A model generated the notes under the pieces. That model was not told where the DNA came from, did not search any database, and saw only the letters and a program-made list of their open reading frames with translations. Made by a program: the position numbers and the translations under genes. A stretch of 64,000 nt of DNA from Pseudomonas saliphila (GTDB lineage: Bacteria > Pseudomonadota > Gammaproteobacteria > Pseudomonadales > Pseudomonadaceae): positions 298,843-362,842 of the forward strand of contig NZ_VTVA01000001.1 in the NCBI RefSeq assembly GCF_008638345.1. The letters run 5' to 3'. Shown here in pieces: positions 31,087 to 41,647 of the stretch. Position 1 is the stretch's first letter. The number at the start of each line of letters is the position of its first letter.

Positions 31087-31326
31087 TCAGGAACGGCTGG
31101 TCCATTCTTCAAGGGTAAAAAATTTCATTGTGACGGCATGAATACTGCCGTCGGTGATCGGCTGATTGAGCAGTGCATACACCTGCTGTTGACGCTTGAC
31201 CGGCGGCAATGCCTTCAGTTCGTCACTGATCAGGTTGAGCTGAAAATTGCAGCCTTCGCCTTCTACTTCCACCTGCGCTCCTGGTAGTTGCTCTTCAAGT
31301 AACTTTTTCACTTCGTGCGCGTGCAT
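31087..31326 (-). CDS. ibaG: BolA-family protein IbaG
   Basis: 79 residues from the second of two nearby ATGs; AGGAG is eight bases ahead of it but only two ahead of the first. BolA fold with GCNFQLNLISDELKALPPVKRQQQVYALL and the conserved IHAVTMKFFT ending. BolA proteins pair with monothiol glutaredoxins in Fe-S handling. It sits between mlaB and murA as in many gammaproteobacteria. Confidence 0.9.
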   Translation of the reverse strand: MHAHEVKKLLEEQLPGAQVEVEGEGCNFQLNLISDELKALPPVKRQQQVYALLNQPITDGSIHAVTMKFFTLEEWTSRS

Positions 31327-31362
31327 GAGCATTTCTCCTGTGGCGTTGCGTTGCGGTGCGGT

Positions 31363-31683
31363 TCAGTTGGCTTGCGGTGAAACAGTCACGGAAGCCAGCC
31401 ACTCGTCAAGCTGGCATACGGTGGCGATGCTGCGCAGCGCCTGCGGCACCTCGGTCAGGCGCAAATTGCCGCCCTTTTCGCTCAGTCTGCGGGCAGCGAC
31501 CAGAATCAACGACAATCCAACGCTGTTCGCCCGGCTAACGCCTGAGAGATCAAGGAGAACATCCTGCCCAGCGCTGTCAATCGCGCTCTCGAGCTCAGAA
31601 CGTACGGATACAGCTGTCGCAAAGTCGAGCTCACCCTCGATACTGATCCGGGCGCCCTCCTCGCTGACAACCCTTGCCTTCAC
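31363..31683 (-). CDS. mlaB: Mla system STAS-domain protein
   Basis: Cytoplasmic subunit that stabilises the MlaFE transporter. 106 residues; STAS fold with IEGELDFATAVSVRSELES and DVLLDLSGVSRANSVGLSLILVAAR, including the S/T of the SRANSVG loop. GTG start overlapping the mlaC stop (GTGA). Confidence 0.9.
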   Translation of the reverse strand: MKARVVSEEGARISIEGELDFATAVSVRSELESAIDSAGQDVLLDLSGVSRANSVGLSLILVAARRLSEKGGNLRLTEVPQALRSIATVCQLDEWLASVTVSPQAN

Positions 31684-32324
31684 TGCGCCTCACCCTTGGC
31701 AACTTTCTCGCGAGATTCAGCTACCACCCCGCCCCAGTTGTCGATCACCTTGTCCAGATCATTGTTATGCGTCTGCATGGCCTGGGCGAACTGGTCACGG
31801 AACAGCAGGCCGATATTGATACCTTCGACAATGACGTTACGCACCATCCACTGACCATCCTTGTTGACCATGGTGTAGGTCGCGGGATAAACCGTGCCGT
31901 TGGCGGTCTTGATTTCCATGTTGACGCTGGCGCGGTCCTCGCGCTTGTCGCGGTTGCGCGGCGGCAGAACGCTGATTTCGCCGCTATCAAATTCCAGCAA
32001 GGCGTTGCCATAGAACTGCACCATGCTGCGCTTGAAGGTCTCGATAAACCGCTGGACCTGCTCCGGGCTGGCATCACGGCTGAATCGCACGGTCATGACG
32101 CTGCGCGCGATACCTTCATAGTCGACCACCGGATCCAGCACTTCGCTGAGGCCTTCCAGGAAAGCGGCGGAATCCTTTTTATAGAGCTCGCGATTGGAGT
32201 CGAGCACGTCCATCACGCGGTTCGACGTATCCTCCACCACTTGTTGCGGTGTAGCGGAAGCCGCCTGAGCAAACAGGGGAACCGACAGAGCCAGCACCAG
32301 GGCCAACTTGATTACGTTACGCAT
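31680..32324 (-). CDS. mlaC: Mla periplasmic phospholipid-binding protein
   Basis: Ferries phospholipids between MlaA at the outer membrane and MlaFEDB at the inner membrane. 214 residues with a signal peptide at 1-21 (LALVLALSVPLFAQA) and a Tol-Ttg2 (Ttg2D) domain: TPQQVVEDTSNRVMDVL, DPVVDYEGIARSVMT, DGQWMVRNVIVEGINIGLLFRDQF. Confidence 0.95.
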   Translation of the reverse strand: MRNVIKLALVLALSVPLFAQAASATPQQVVEDTSNRVMDVLDSNRELYKKDSAAFLEGLSEVLDPVVDYEGIARSVMTVRFSRDASPEQVQRFIETFKRSMVQFYGNALLEFDSGEISVLPPRNRDKREDRASVNMEIKTANGTVYPATYTMVNKDGQWMVRNVIVEGINIGLLFRDQFAQAMQTHNNDLDKVIDNWGGVVAESREKVAKGEAQ

Positions 32325-32336
32325 TTTTCTCTCCGA

Positions 32337-32801
32337 TTAATCATCGCTGCTGACGGTATTGAGCAGGAAGCGCCCGATCAGCTCTTCAAGCACCAGGGCC
32401 GACTGGGTGTCATAGATCTCATCACCCTCGGCAAGCATCATGTCATCACCACCTACCGAAATCCCGATGTACTTCTCACCAAGCAAACCCGCCGTCACAA
32501 TCGAGGCAGCACTGTCCGCCGGCAAGGTATCCACGTCGCTGAATATGGCCATCTCTACTCTGCCGGTGTAGCGGTTCTTGTCAAACTGGATATCGGTCAC
32601 CTGGCCAATTGTCACACCCGCCATGGTGACGCGGGCTCGGGTAGTCAGGCCTGACACATTGTCGAAATGGGCATAGACCTTATAGACATCCCCGGTAGTA
32701 TTCGTTGACAGGCCACTGACCCGCACGGCAAGGACCGCGAGCGCCAGCAGTCCGGCGAGAATGAACACGCCTACTGTCAATTCCAGAGTACGCATACGCA
32801 T
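32337..32801 (-). CDS. mlaD: Mla inner-membrane MCE-domain protein
   Basis: Forms the periplasmic hexameric ring on MlaE. 154 residues: one N-terminal membrane segment (LTVGVFILAGLLALAVLAV), then an MCE domain with VYAHFDNVSGLTTRARVTMAGVTIGQVTDI and AASIVTAGLLGEKYIGISVGG. AAGGA lies ahead of the ATG. Confidence 0.95.
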   Translation of the reverse strand: MRMRTLELTVGVFILAGLLALAVLAVRVSGLSTNTTGDVYKVYAHFDNVSGLTTRARVTMAGVTIGQVTDIQFDKNRYTGRVEMAIFSDVDTLPADSAASIVTAGLLGEKYIGISVGGDDMMLAEGDEIYDTQSALVLEELIGRFLLNTVSSDD

Positions 32802-32820
32802 CTTGGGTTTCCTTGGGTAA

Positions 32821-33606
32821 TCAAAACATCAAAGCGGTGAGAATGAAGTCCAGGCTCAGAACGGCCAGGGACGCGTAGACGACAGTGCGGGTGGTTGCCC
32901 GGCTGATGCCTTCGGAGGTCGGATCGCAATCATAGCCCTGGAATACTGCAATCCAGGTCACCACGAAAGCAAATGCCACTGACTTGATCAGGCCGTTGAG
33001 AACATCCTCACCAAACTGAACGGAGTTCTGCATATTCGACCAATAGGAGCCGGAGTATACGCCGAGCCAGTCGACCGCGACCATGGCGCCACCCCAGATT
33101 CCCACGACGCAGAAGATCATTGCCAGCAACGGCATGGAGATAAATCCCGCCCAGAGCCGCGGGGCGATCACATACTTGAGCGGATCGACGCCGATCATCT
33201 CAAGACTGGATAACTGCTCGGTGGCTTTCATCAGGCCGATTTCCGCCGTCAGCGCCGATCCGGCACGACCCGCGAACAGCAATGCCGTGACCACCGGTCC
33301 CAGCTCGCGCAGCAGCGTCAGTGCCACCATCTGTCCGACCGCCTGCTCAGAGCCGTAACCGGACAGAATGTTGTAGCCCTGCAGCGCCAGCACCATGCCG
33401 ATGAACAGCCCGGACACCACGATGATGACCATGGACAACACGCCGACGGCGTACAGCTGGCGCACCAGCAGACCGAATGCGTTACCAAACTGTGACCTGC
33501 CCGCCAATGCCTGGAACAGAAATATGCCCGAGCGCCCCAGCGTGCCTACCACATCCAGACCGGACCGCCCCAGCAGGGCAATCCGGTCAGTCATCGAAGC
33601 TTTCAT
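32821..33606 (-). CDS. mlaE: Mla ABC transporter permease
   Basis: 261 residues, polytopic. MlaE family signatures: [56 protein letters not shown] and the conserved [24 protein letters not shown] lies ahead of an ATG that overlaps the mlaF stop. Confidence 0.95.
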   Translation of the reverse strand: MKASMTDRIALLGRSGLDVVGTLGRSGIFLFQALAGRSQFGNAFGLLVRQLYAVGVLSMVIIVVSGLFIGMVLALQGYNILSGYGSEQAVGQMVALTLLRELGPVVTALLFAGRAGSALTAEIGLMKATEQLSSLEMIGVDPLKYVIAPRLWAGFISMPLLAMIFCVVGIWGGAMVAVDWLGVYSGSYWSNMQNSVQFGEDVLNGLIKSVAFAFVVTWIAVFQGYDCDPTSEGISRATTRTVVYASLAVLSLDFILTALMF

Positions 33607-34418
33607 CTGCTCTCCTTGCCCAACAGATCATCGACGTAGCCATTCGCCGGATAATGGAAGGGCACCGGACCATCCGGCTCGCCCTGCATGAATTGCCGAA
33701 TGCGCGGATTATCCGAATTCATCAGATCCTCGGGTTTGCCCTGCCCCAGCACCATGCCATCGCCCACCACATATAAATAGTCGGCAATGCCGGCGGTCTC
33801 AGCCAGATCGTGGGAGACGACAATGCTCGTCAGCCCCAGCGCATCATTCAACAGCCGGATCAGACGGACCAATACCCCCATCGAAATCGGGTCCTGGCCC
33901 ACGAATGGCTCGTCGTACATCAACAGCTGAGGATCAAGAGCAATAGCCCGGGCCAGCGCCACGCGGCGCTGCATGCCACCAGACAGCTCGTCGGGCATCA
34001 GCTGGTATGCGCCACGCAAACCCACCGCCTGAAGTTTCAGCAACACGATGTCGCGGACCATTTCTTCCGGCAGATCGGTATGCACGCGCAGTGAGAAGGC
34101 AACATTCTCGAATACGCTAAGGTCGGTAAACAGCGCACCGCTCTGGAACAGCATGCCCATCTGCTGGCGAGCCTCGAACAGCTCGCTACGGCCCAGCTTG
34201 GGGATGTCCTGATCATTAACCATGATAGAGCCGCTGTCCGGACGCAGCTGGGCGCCAATCAGGCGCAACAGCGTGGTCTTGCCACAACCGGACGGCCCCA
34301 TGATGCCGGTGACCTTGCCTCGAGGGATGCGGATATCGACATTATCAAAGATCAGGCGCTCTCCTCGCGAGAAGGAAACCTTTTGCATATCAACGATGTA
34401 GTCCGACGATACGGCCAT
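33603..34418 (-). CDS. mlaF: Mla ABC transporter ATPase
   Basis: Powers phospholipid transport by the MlaFEDB complex. 271 residues from [20 protein letters not shown]. Walker [16 protein letters not shown], signature [14 protein letters not shown], Walker [14 protein letters not shown]. First gene of mlaFEDCB-ibaG-murA-hisGDC. The ribosome-binding site is weak; a long frame upstream has no family match. Confidence 0.94.
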   Translation of the reverse strand: MAVSSDYIVDMQKVSFSRGERLIFDNVDIRIPRGKVTGIMGPSGCGKTTLLRLIGAQLRPDSGSIMVNDQDIPKLGRSELFEARQQMGMLFQSGALFTDLSVFENVAFSLRVHTDLPEEMVRDIVLLKLQAVGLRGAYQLMPDELSGGMQRRVALARAIALDPQLLMYDEPFVGQDPISMGVLVRLIRLLNDALGLTSIVVSHDLAETAGIADYLYVVGDGMVLGQGKPEDLMNSDNPRIRQFMQGEPDGPVPFHYPANGYVDDLLGKESR

Positions 34419-34666
34419 ATGAACGAACCTGATCCTGGGGTGCCGCGAAGGTGCGGCAAAAATGAACGCGCTAATATACCAGTTCAACCGGCTCGCCCCA
34501 AGGTGCGCAGTGTTCACAACCAATTGCGGGTTAAAAACACCGCGACAGGACTCATTTGGTTGCAAAACAACGCGTGACGAGCACGGCGCGGCTGCTTCAA
34601 GCGCGACGAGCAACCGATGCTGCGCCAAACAGGCCGACCCAGCGTGAGTTGGACGGGACAAGGCGT

Positions 34667-34672
34667 TATACT
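34667..34672 (+). promoter_or_regulatory. Candidate -10 of the kdsD-lpt operon
   Basis: TATACT 32 bases before the kdsD ATG, within the divergent gap to mlaF. No convincing -35 at the right distance; a short leader would result. Confidence 0.35.
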
Positions 34673-34703
34673 CGCCGCCTGATCAAACCAAGACGCAGAT
34701 TAC

Positions 34704-35675
34704 ATGTCCGAATTCGATTTTATCGCCTCAGCACAACGCACCATCAGCATGGAGCGCGACGCCGTCAATAGCCTGCTGGCCAGGCTCGACCAACATTTTG
34801 GCATTGCCTGCCAGACCCTCTTGGACTGCAAAGCGCGCATCGTGGTCACGGGTATGGGCAAATCCGGTCATATCGCCCGGAAAATGGCAGCGACGCTGGC
34901 CAGCACCGGCTCACCGGCATTTTTTGTGCACCCCGGCGAAGCCTCGCATGGCGACATGGGCATGATCACCCGCAATGACGTGGTCATCGCCCTGTCCAAT
35001 TCGGGCAATACCGCCGAGCTGGTCACCCTGTTACCACTCATCAAGCGTCTTGGCGTCCCAATGATCAGCATTACCGGCAATCCGGACTCGACCCTGGCTC
35101 GGGCTGCGATCGCCAATTTGCATACTGGCGTCGAAATGGAAGCCTGCCCGCTGAACCTGGCACCGACTTCAAGCACCACTACGGCACTGGTCATGGGCGA
35201 TGCCCTCGCTATCGCCATGCTCGAAGCCCGGGGATTCAGCGCCGAGGATTTTGCTTTTTCACATCCAGGCGGCACCCTCGGCCGGCGCTTGCTGCTGCTG
35301 GTAGATGACATCATGCATGCTGGCGAGCGCATGCCGATGGTTTCACCGGACACCCGACTGCGCGATGCGCTTCTGGAAATGACCCACAAAGGGCTTGGCC
35401 TGACCGGCGTGGCGGATGAAAGCGGTTCACTGGTAGGCATATTCACCGACGGCGATCTGCGTCGCACGCTTGATCACAACGTCGACATCCATAACGCGTC
35501 CATCGCCAGTGTGATGACGTCTCGGCCCAAGACTGTCAGTCAGGGTGCACTGGCTGCCGAGGCGCTGAAGGTCATGGAGGACGCCAAGATCAATGGTCTG
35601 TTCGTTGTCGACAACGCCGGTAAACCGGTTGGAGCGCTGAACATGCATGACTTGCTACGGGCGGGAGTGGTATGA
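34704..35675 (+). CDS. kdsD: Arabinose-5-phosphate isomerase
   Basis: Isomerises ribulose 5-phosphate to arabinose 5-phosphate, the first step to Kdo of LPS. 323 residues: SIS domain (RIVVTGMGKSGHIARKMAATLAST, GEASHGDMGMI, LSNSGNTAELVTLLP) and a C-terminal CBS pair (DDIMHAGERMPMV; GLFVVDNAGKPVGALNMHDLL). Overlaps kdsC by 4 bases. Confidence 0.95.
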   Translation: MSEFDFIASAQRTISMERDAVNSLLARLDQHFGIACQTLLDCKARIVVTGMGKSGHIARKMAATLASTGSPAFFVHPGEASHGDMGMITRNDVVIALSNSGNTAELVTLLPLIKRLGVPMISITGNPDSTLARAAIANLHTGVEMEACPLNLAPTSSTTTALVMGDALAIAMLEARGFSAEDFAFSHPGGTLGRRLLLLVDDIMHAGERMPMVSPDTRLRDALLEMTHKGLGLTGVADESGSLVGIFTDGDLRRTLDHNVDIHNASIASVMTSRPKTVSQGALAAEALKVMEDAKINGLFVVDNAGKPVGALNMHDLLRAGVV

Positions 35676-36208
35676 AGCAATTTCCGGAAATTCCTCTGTT
35701 CGAACGGGCTCAGGCTATTCGCCTGGCAATCTTTGACGTGGACGGCGTATTGACTGACGGGCGGCTGTATTTCATGCCCGACGGCACCGAGTTCAAGTCC
35801 TTCAACACCCTGGACGGCCATGGCATCAAGATGCTGATTGCCTCGGGCGTCGAGACGGCAATCATCAGTGGGCGCAACTCCCCCCTGGTAGAAAAGCGCG
35901 CTGCCAACCTGGGCATCCAGTACCTGATCCAGGGCCGGGAAGACAAGATCAATGCGCTGGAGGAGCTGCGCCAACAGATACAGCTCAAATATCAGCAGAT
36001 CGCCTTCCTGGGCGATGATCTCCCGGATTTGCCGGTGATGCGCCTGGTCGGCCTTGGCATGGCTGTCGCCAGCGCTGACGCCTTCGTACGCGAACACGCC
36101 CATGGCGTAACGCAGAATGCCGGCGGGATGGGGGCTGCACGCGAATTCTGCGAGCTGATCATGCGCGCCCAGGGCACGCTTGATGCCGCGCAGGCTGCCT
36201 ACCTGTGA
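35672..36208 (+). CDS. kdsC: Kdo-8-phosphate phosphatase
   Basis: HAD-family enzyme releasing Kdo from Kdo-8-phosphate. 178 residues: motif I IFDVDGVLTDGRLYF, motif II IISGRNS, motif III lysine in IQGREDKINAL, motif IV FLGDDLPDLPVM. Lacks a cap domain, as expected for the tetrameric C0 type. Start overlaps kdsD stop (ATGA). Confidence 0.95.
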   Translation: MKQFPEIPLFERAQAIRLAIFDVDGVLTDGRLYFMPDGTEFKSFNTLDGHGIKMLIASGVETAIISGRNSPLVEKRAANLGIQYLIQGREDKINALEELRQQIQLKYQQIAFLGDDLPDLPVMRLVGLGMAVASADAFVREHAHGVTQNAGGMGAAREFCELIMRAQGTLDAAQAAYL

Positions 36209-36786
36209 GTTTCAATCCGCCCCGCTACCTGGTGGTCGGTGCCATTGTCGGGATCGCCGTGGCGATTGCGCTGGCGATGGGCTACTGGAACATTCGGCCC
36301 GGCAGCTTCAGCGAAACAGTGTTGGTGGACGACCCGACCCAGCCTGATTTCTTCATGGAAAACAGTCACATCACCATGCTCAATCCCGACGGCACGGTAC
36401 GCTATGAGCTCACCAGCCGACGCGCCACGCACCTGGCCAACGAAGACAGCACTCGGCTGGAAGCGCCAAACCTGTTGTACTACCGCGCGGACGAGCAGCA
36501 ACCCTGGTTGGTAACTTCGCGCACGGGATGGATTACCGAAGGCGGTGACCGGGTCCAGCTGAATGACGATGTGTTGCTCAAGCAGGAGATACCTGACGAA
36601 CCGGTATCGCAGATGACCACATCGGCCCTGACGGTATTCCCCTCGAGGGATTACGCCGAGACTGATCAGGACGTTAGAATCGAAGCAGTCAGTGGCGTTA
36701 CCACCGCCACTGGCATGCATGTCTATTTCCAAGACGGCCGCATGCAGCTGCTGTCCAACGTACGAGGCCTACATGAGGTGCGTTAA
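36205..36786 (+). CDS. lptC: LPS export protein LptC
   Basis: Inner-membrane bitopic protein that passes LPS from LptB2FG to LptA. 193 residues from a GTG overlapping the kdsC stop. One N-terminal membrane segment (LVVGAIVGIAVAIALAMGYW) and a beta-jellyroll: DFFMENSHITMLNPDGTVRYELTSRRATHL. Confidence 0.92.
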   Translation: MSFNPPRYLVVGAIVGIAVAIALAMGYWNIRPGSFSETVLVDDPTQPDFFMENSHITMLNPDGTVRYELTSRRATHLANEDSTRLEAPNLLYYRADEQQPWLVTSRTGWITEGGDRVQLNDDVLLKQEIPDEPVSQMTTSALTVFPSRDYAETDQDVRIEAVSGVTTATGMHVYFQDGRMQLLSNVRGLHEVR

Positions 36787-37306
36787 ATCCCTGGCGCTTG
36801 TTGCCCTGTTGCTCGGCCCCTGTTTTCAGGCACTAGCCCTTCCCGAAGACAGCAATCAACCCATTCGTATTCAGGCCAATACGGCCAACCTCGACGACCG
36901 GCGCAATATCGCCGTGTACACCGGGGACGTTATTGTGACCCAGGGCAGCATGCGCCTGACCGGTAACGAGGTGACCCTGACCACCAATGCTGAAGGTGAG
37001 GTAAGCAAAATCGTCAGCGTAGGCAACCCCGCCACGTTCAAACAGACGCCCAACCCGAATAAAGGCCCGGTCAACGCCCGCGGACGGACCATTGAATACT
37101 ATGCCGCCGAGGAACGGGTGGTGCTGATCAATAACGCGCATCTGGACCAGGACGGCAATACCTTTGAAGGTGAATATGTCACCTACAACGTGGCCGAAGA
37201 AATCGTCGATGCCGGACGCCCCGGCGAAAGCGCCGAGAAGCCCGGTCGCATCGAGATGGTGATTCAGCCGCGCAATCGCACGCCGGAGCCGGCCAATAAT
37301 GATTAA
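36773..37306 (+). CDS. lptA: LPS export periplasmic bridge protein LptA
   Basis: 177 residues from an ATG (GAGG upstream) lying inside the end of lptC. Signal peptide [19 protein letters not shown] followed by ALA, then the OstA/LptA beta-jellyroll: [39 protein letters not shown] across residues 33-70, and [19 protein letters not shown]. Forms the periplasmic bridge to LptD. Confidence 0.94.
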   Translation: MRCVKSLALVALLLGPCFQALALPEDSNQPIRIQANTANLDDRRNIAVYTGDVIVTQGSMRLTGNEVTLTTNAEGEVSKIVSVGNPATFKQTPNPNKGPVNARGRTIEYYAAEERVVLINNAHLDQDGNTFEGEYVTYNVAEEIVDAGRPGESAEKPGRIEMVIQPRNRTPEPANND

Positions 37307-38024
37307 GCTACAGGCGCACCACCTGGCCAAAGCCTACAAGTCGCGCAAGGTGGTGCGGGATGTTTCCCTGTCGATCACCAGCGGCGAAGTGGTCGGCCTG
37401 CTGGGGCCGAACGGTGCGGGCAAGACGACCTGTTTCTACATGATCGTCGGGTTGGTCAAGGCTGATGAAGGCAAGATCCAGATCAATGGCGTCGACGTGA
37501 CTGGTCTGCCTATGCACGGTCGCGCGCGCCAGGGTATTGGTTACCTGCCGCAGGAAGCATCCATCTTCCGCAAGCTGACCGTCGGCGAGAACATCATGGC
37601 GATTCTCGAGACCCGCAAGGATCTCAATCGCAAGGGTCGCGAGGGCAAGCTTGAGTCACTATTGCGCGAGTTTCATATCCATCACCTCAAGGACAGCAAG
37701 GGCATGAGCCTGTCCGGTGGCGAGCGCCGGCGAGCGGAGATCGCCCGCGCACTGGCCACAGAGCCGCGATTCATATTGCTCGACGAGCCCTTTGCCGGCG
37801 TGGATCCGATATCCGTCAACGACATCAAACAGATTATCCAGCACCTCAAGGACAAGGACATTGGCGTGCTGATAACCGACCACAATGTGCGCGAGACACT
37901 GGATATCTGCGATAAGGCGTACATTGTCAACGACGGCCACATCATCGCTGAAGGCGACGCGGAGACCGTGCTAGCCAACCAGTTGGTGAGGGACGTCTAC
38001 CTCGGTCACGCCTTCCGTCTGTAA
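37299..38024 (+). CDS. lptB: LPS export ATPase LptB
   Basis: Cytoplasmic ATPase of LptB2FG. 241 residues: Walker [18 protein letters not shown]-loop [13 protein letters not shown], signature [15 protein letters not shown], Walker [15 protein letters not shown]-loop TDHNVRE. Overlaps lptA by 8 bases. The next gene is rpoN after 92 bases, the widespread lptB-rpoN junction. Confidence 0.97.
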   Translation: MIKLQAHHLAKAYKSRKVVRDVSLSITSGEVVGLLGPNGAGKTTCFYMIVGLVKADEGKIQINGVDVTGLPMHGRARQGIGYLPQEASIFRKLTVGENIMAILETRKDLNRKGREGKLESLLREFHIHHLKDSKGMSLSGGERRRAEIARALATEPRFILLDEPFAGVDPISVNDIKQIIQHLKDKDIGVLITDHNVRETLDICDKAYIVNDGHIIAEGDAETVLANQLVRDVYLGHAFRL

Positions 38025-38116
38025 AAGCCGCTTGGGTTCAGGCATGATCTTACAGGCAAAGCGCCACGCGGCGTTCACACGGTTCTGATTCAGCGCACAA
38101 GGTAGTTCACCGGAAA

Positions 38117-39616
38117 ATGAAACCAACGCTCGTCCTCAAGATGGGGCAGCAGCTGACCATGACGCCCCAGCTGCAGCAGGCCATTCGTTTACTTCAGCTT
38201 TCCAGTCTGGATCTGCAGCAGGAAGTTCAGGAAGCCCTGGAAGCCAATCCGTTGCTCGAAATGGCGGACGATGGCGATGATGATTTTTCCGGCGATGCCG
38301 CAAGCGCCCCGGATAGCGATGATGCCGCCGCCGTCACCCTTCCCGAGCCAGTTGCTCTTGATGCTATTGAACAGCATGGCCAGGCAGACGATGAAGGCAG
38401 CTGGAACGAACAGATACCCAACGAGCTGCCGGTCGACACCCAATGGGAAGATGTTTATCAGACCTCCGCCAGCTCCTTGCCCAGCAATGATGACGAGGAT
38501 TGGGATTTCACCTCGCGCACCGGCACCGGCGAAACCTTGCAGAGCCATCTGGAATGGCAGCTGAATCTGATTCCCCTATCCGAAACGGATCATCAGATCG
38601 CCATCTCGTTGATCGACGGGATCAACGCCGACGGCTATTTGCAGGAATCACTGGAGGATATCCTCTCCTCCCTTGATCCGGAGCTGGAGGCGGATCTCGA
38701 CGAAGTTGAAATGGTCCTGCATCGACTCCAGCAGTTCGAACCGGTTGGCGTGGCCGCCCGCGATCTGCGTGAATGCCTATTGCTGCAGCTGCGGCAACTA
38801 CCCGCCGATACCCCGATGCTGGAACAGGCCAAACGCGTAGTCGAAAATCACCTCGAACTCCTCGGTAACCGCGACTTCACCCAGCTGATGCGCCGCTCCA
38901 AGCTCAAGGAAGATCAGCTGCGCGATGCCATCGCACTGATCCAGACGCTCAATCCCAGACCGGGCTCCGAGATCGCCTCCGGCGATGCCGAATACGTGAT
39001 TCCCGATGTCATCGTGCGCCGCGACAGCAATCGCTGGGTCGTGGAGCTGAATCAGGAGTCGGTGCCCAAGGTCCGCGTCAACAATACCTATGCCTCCATG
39101 GTCCGTCGCGCCGACACCAGCAATGACAACACCTACCTGCGCAATCATCTGCAGGAGGCACGCTGGTTCATCAAAAGCCTGCAGAGTCGTAACGAGACGT
39201 TGATGAAAGTGGCGACGCAAATCGTCGAGCACCAGCGCGGTTTTCTCGAGCACGGCGAGGAGGCGATGAAACCTCTGGTACTGCATGACATTGCCGAGGC
39301 CGTGGGTATGCATGAGTCCACTATATCGCGCGTTACCACGCAGAAATTCATGCACACGCCGCGCGGAATCTTCGAACTCAAGTACTTTTTCTCAAGCCAC
39401 GTCAGTACCAGCGAAGGCGGAGAATTTTCATCGACGGCCATTCGCGCCTTGATCAAAAAACTGGTCGCGGCGGAAAACCCGAAGAAACCATTGAGCGATA
39501 GCAAGATCGCTGGTTTACTGGAGGAACAGGGCATTCACGTGGCGCGCCGCACCATCGCCAAGTATCGGGAATCACTCAATATCGCTCCATCGAGCGAACG
39601 CAAGCGACTGGTTTGA
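38117..39616 (+). CDS. rpoN: RNA polymerase sigma-54 factor
   Basis: Recognises -24/-12 promoters and needs bEBP activators. 499 residues: glutamine/leucine-rich region I ([20 protein letters not shown]), acidic region II (about 55-140, rich in D/E), core-binding domain, HTH, and the C-terminal RpoN box [10 protein letters not shown] near residue 476. Followed by hpf, ptsN, rapZ, ptsO in the common order. Confidence 0.97.
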   Translation: MKPTLVLKMGQQLTMTPQLQQAIRLLQLSSLDLQQEVQEALEANPLLEMADDGDDDFSGDAASAPDSDDAAAVTLPEPVALDAIEQHGQADDEGSWNEQIPNELPVDTQWEDVYQTSASSLPSNDDEDWDFTSRTGTGETLQSHLEWQLNLIPLSETDHQIAISLIDGINADGYLQESLEDILSSLDPELEADLDEVEMVLHRLQQFEPVGVAARDLRECLLLQLRQLPADTPMLEQAKRVVENHLELLGNRDFTQLMRRSKLKEDQLRDAIALIQTLNPRPGSEIASGDAEYVIPDVIVRRDSNRWVVELNQESVPKVRVNNTYASMVRRADTSNDNTYLRNHLQEARWFIKSLQSRNETLMKVATQIVEHQRGFLEHGEEAMKPLVLHDIAEAVGMHESTISRVTTQKFMHTPRGIFELKYFFSSHVSTSEGGEFSSTAIRALIKKLVAAENPKKPLSDSKIAGLLEEQGIHVARRTIAKYRESLNIAPSSERKRLV

Positions 39617-39694
39617 CAGTACAAAGGAATCAAGGTGGCACCACCGGGTGATCGGTATTCACCCAGTACCATAAAACCAATCAGGAGAAGCCGT

Positions 39695-40003
39695 ATGCAA
39701 CTCAATATTAGCGGTCACCAACTCGAGCTCACTGACGGACTGCGCGACTACGTCACTGAAAAAATGGCACGCATCGAGCGGCATTTTGACAAGATCACCA
39801 ACGTTCAGGTCATCCTCGAAGTCGAAAAGCTGCGTCAGAAAGCCGAAGCCATTCTCCACGTTTCAGGGGGCGAAGTCGTAGCAAACGCAGAACATACCGA
39901 TATGTATGCGGCAATTGATATGCTGATCGACAAGCTTGATCGACAGCTGATCAAATACAAGGAAAAGAACCTCAATCGCCTACAGGGCGTCAACGACCGC
40001 TAA
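39695..40003 (+). CDS. hpf: Ribosome hibernation promoting factor
   Basis: Short HPF that stabilises 100S/70S dormant ribosomes. 102 residues from MQLNISGHQLELTDGLRDYV, chosen for AGGAG eight bases ahead. The S30AE domain fills it: ITNVQVILEVEKLRQKAEAILHVSGG and DMYAAIDMLIDKLDRQL. 78 bases after rpoN. Confidence 0.94.
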   Translation: MQLNISGHQLELTDGLRDYVTEKMARIERHFDKITNVQVILEVEKLRQKAEAILHVSGGEVVANAEHTDMYAAIDMLIDKLDRQLIKYKEKNLNRLQGVNDR

Positions 40004-40018
40004 GGCCAACAACGCCGC

Positions 40019-40483
40019 GTGACCATGCAAATAGACCATATCCTGACCCCCGAGCGCACCTTTGCAGGTGTGCAGGGGGCATCCAAGAAACGTGTGCTGG
40101 AGCTGATCGGAAAATTGATCTCCCAGCACACCAACCTGGATCCTGACGCCATCTTCGAAAGTCTGGTTGCCCGGGAAAAGCTCGGCTCGACCGGATTCGG
40201 GCATGGCATTGCCATACCCCACTGCCGCATGCCAGGGTGCACCCAGGCGATCGGCTCACTTCTTCAACTTGACAGTAAAATCGATTTCGACGCCCTCGAT
40301 GGCGAACCGGTAGACCTGATATTCGTGCTACTGGTGCCACAGCAAGCAACCGAAGAACATCTGCAGATTCTGAAAATGCTGGCAGAGAAGCTCGACCAGC
40401 CATCGCTGCGAGAAGCCCTGCGCCAATCACCCGATGCCCAGACCCTCTATGAAGTGATGGTTGGCACCGACGACGGGAGTTAG
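40019..40483 (+). CDS. ptsN: Nitrogen PTS EIIA component
   Basis: PTS-Ntr regulator that receives phosphate from PtsO and controls potassium uptake and nitrogen/carbon signalling. 154 residues from GTG; an ATG two codons later is equally possible. Phosphorylation site His in GHGIAIPHCRMPG (residue 68 by the GTG start). EIIA-Fru-like fold. Confidence 0.94.
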   Translation: MTMQIDHILTPERTFAGVQGASKKRVLELIGKLISQHTNLDPDAIFESLVAREKLGSTGFGHGIAIPHCRMPGCTQAIGSLLQLDSKIDFDALDGEPVDLIFVLLVPQQATEEHLQILKMLAEKLDQPSLREALRQSPDAQTLYEVMVGTDDGS

Positions 40484-40489
40484 AGAATA

Positions 40490-41344
40490 ATGCGTTTGGT
40501 TGTAGTCAGTGGCCGATCCGGCTCCGGCAAGAGCACCGCACTGCATCTGTTGGAAGACAATGGCTTTTACTGTATCGACAACCTGCCCGCCGGGCTGCTG
40601 CCCGAACTGGCCCGACAGGCCAACGACACCGAACAGCATCTGCCCAAGGTGGCTATCAGTATCGATGCGCGCAACCTGGCGAGCGATCTGGAACGCTTCC
40701 CCGAGCTGTTGCAACAGGTCCGTGCTACCGGTATCCGCTGCGACGTGCTGTTTCTTGCCGCCACCGACGAAGTGCTCATCAAGCGCTTCTCCGAAACACG
40801 CCGCAAACATCCGCTAACTGACGAAAGCAAATCGCTGGGTGAAGCCATCGCGGCGGAACTGCGCCTGCTTGAGCCAATTATCGACCTGGCCAATCTGAAG
40901 ATCGACACCAGTCATCTGACCCTGTATCAACTGCGGGATCTACTGAAACAACGCCTGCTGAGCAGCGACGGCAATGCGCCCTCGGTACTCATTCAGTCGT
41001 TCGGATTCAAGCGCGGCGTACCGGTCGATGCGGACCTGGTGTTCGACGTTCGCTGCCTTCCCAACCCCTACTGGAAAGCGGAATTACGCCCGTTCTGCGG
41101 CAAGGACAAGGAAATCTGTGATTACCTTGAGGGCGAACCCGACGCGCAGGAGATGTACCAGGATATCTACAACTTCCTGGCCAAGTGGCTGCCCCGCTAC
41201 GCCGCCGGCGAGCGCAGCTACATGAGCGTTGGCATCGGTTGTACCGGTGGACATCACCGTTCCGTGTACATCGCCGAGCGCCTGGTCCGGGAGCTCGGCG
41301 CGCATACCCCTAACCTGCTGATACGCCACCGCGACCTGCCCTGA
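40490..41344 (+). CDS. rapZ: RNase adapter protein RapZ
   Basis: P-loop RNA-binding protein; in enterobacteria it guides RNase E to GlmZ, in pseudomonads the target is less certain. 284 residues: Walker [36 protein letters not shown], and the C-terminal [17 protein letters not shown]. Overlaps none; 6 bases after ptsN. Confidence 0.95.
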   Translation: MRLVVVSGRSGSGKSTALHLLEDNGFYCIDNLPAGLLPELARQANDTEQHLPKVAISIDARNLASDLERFPELLQQVRATGIRCDVLFLAATDEVLIKRFSETRRKHPLTDESKSLGEAIAAELRLLEPIIDLANLKIDTSHLTLYQLRDLLKQRLLSSDGNAPSVLIQSFGFKRGVPVDADLVFDVRCLPNPYWKAELRPFCGKDKEICDYLEGEPDAQEMYQDIYNFLAKWLPRYAAGERSYMSVGIGCTGGHHRSVYIAERLVRELGAHTPNLLIRHRDLP

Positions 41345-41345
41345 C

Positions 41346-41621
41346 ATGCCGAAAGCCAACGTCGAAATCATCAATAAGTTGGGCCTGCATGCGCGGGCCG
41401 CCGCCAAATTTGTCGGCGTCGCCAACCGTTATGATTGCGATGTCCGCATCGGATGCAGTGATAGCGAGCAGATGGTGAATGGCAAGAGCATCATGCAGGT
41501 CATGATGCTGGCTGCCAGCAAGGGAACCGAGGTGTGTATCTGCTGCGAAGGCGAGCAGGCTGACCAGGCCATGGAGGAGCTCCTGGCGCTGGTCAATAAC
41601 TACTTCGAGGAAGGTGAATAG
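41346..41621 (+). CDS. ptsO: Nitrogen PTS phosphocarrier protein NPr
   Basis: HPr-like carrier passing phosphate from PtsP to PtsN. 91 residues: His15 in NKLGLHARAAAKFV and the regulatory-serine-like site NGKSIMQVMML. One base after the rapZ stop; last gene of the cluster, convergent with pmbA. Confidence 0.95.
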   Translation: MPKANVEIINKLGLHARAAAKFVGVANRYDCDVRIGCSDSEQMVNGKSIMQVMMLAASKGTEVCICCEGEQADQAMEELLALVNNYFEEGE

Positions 41622-41647
41622 ACCTGAGAGGGTCGCTAAGCCGCTCG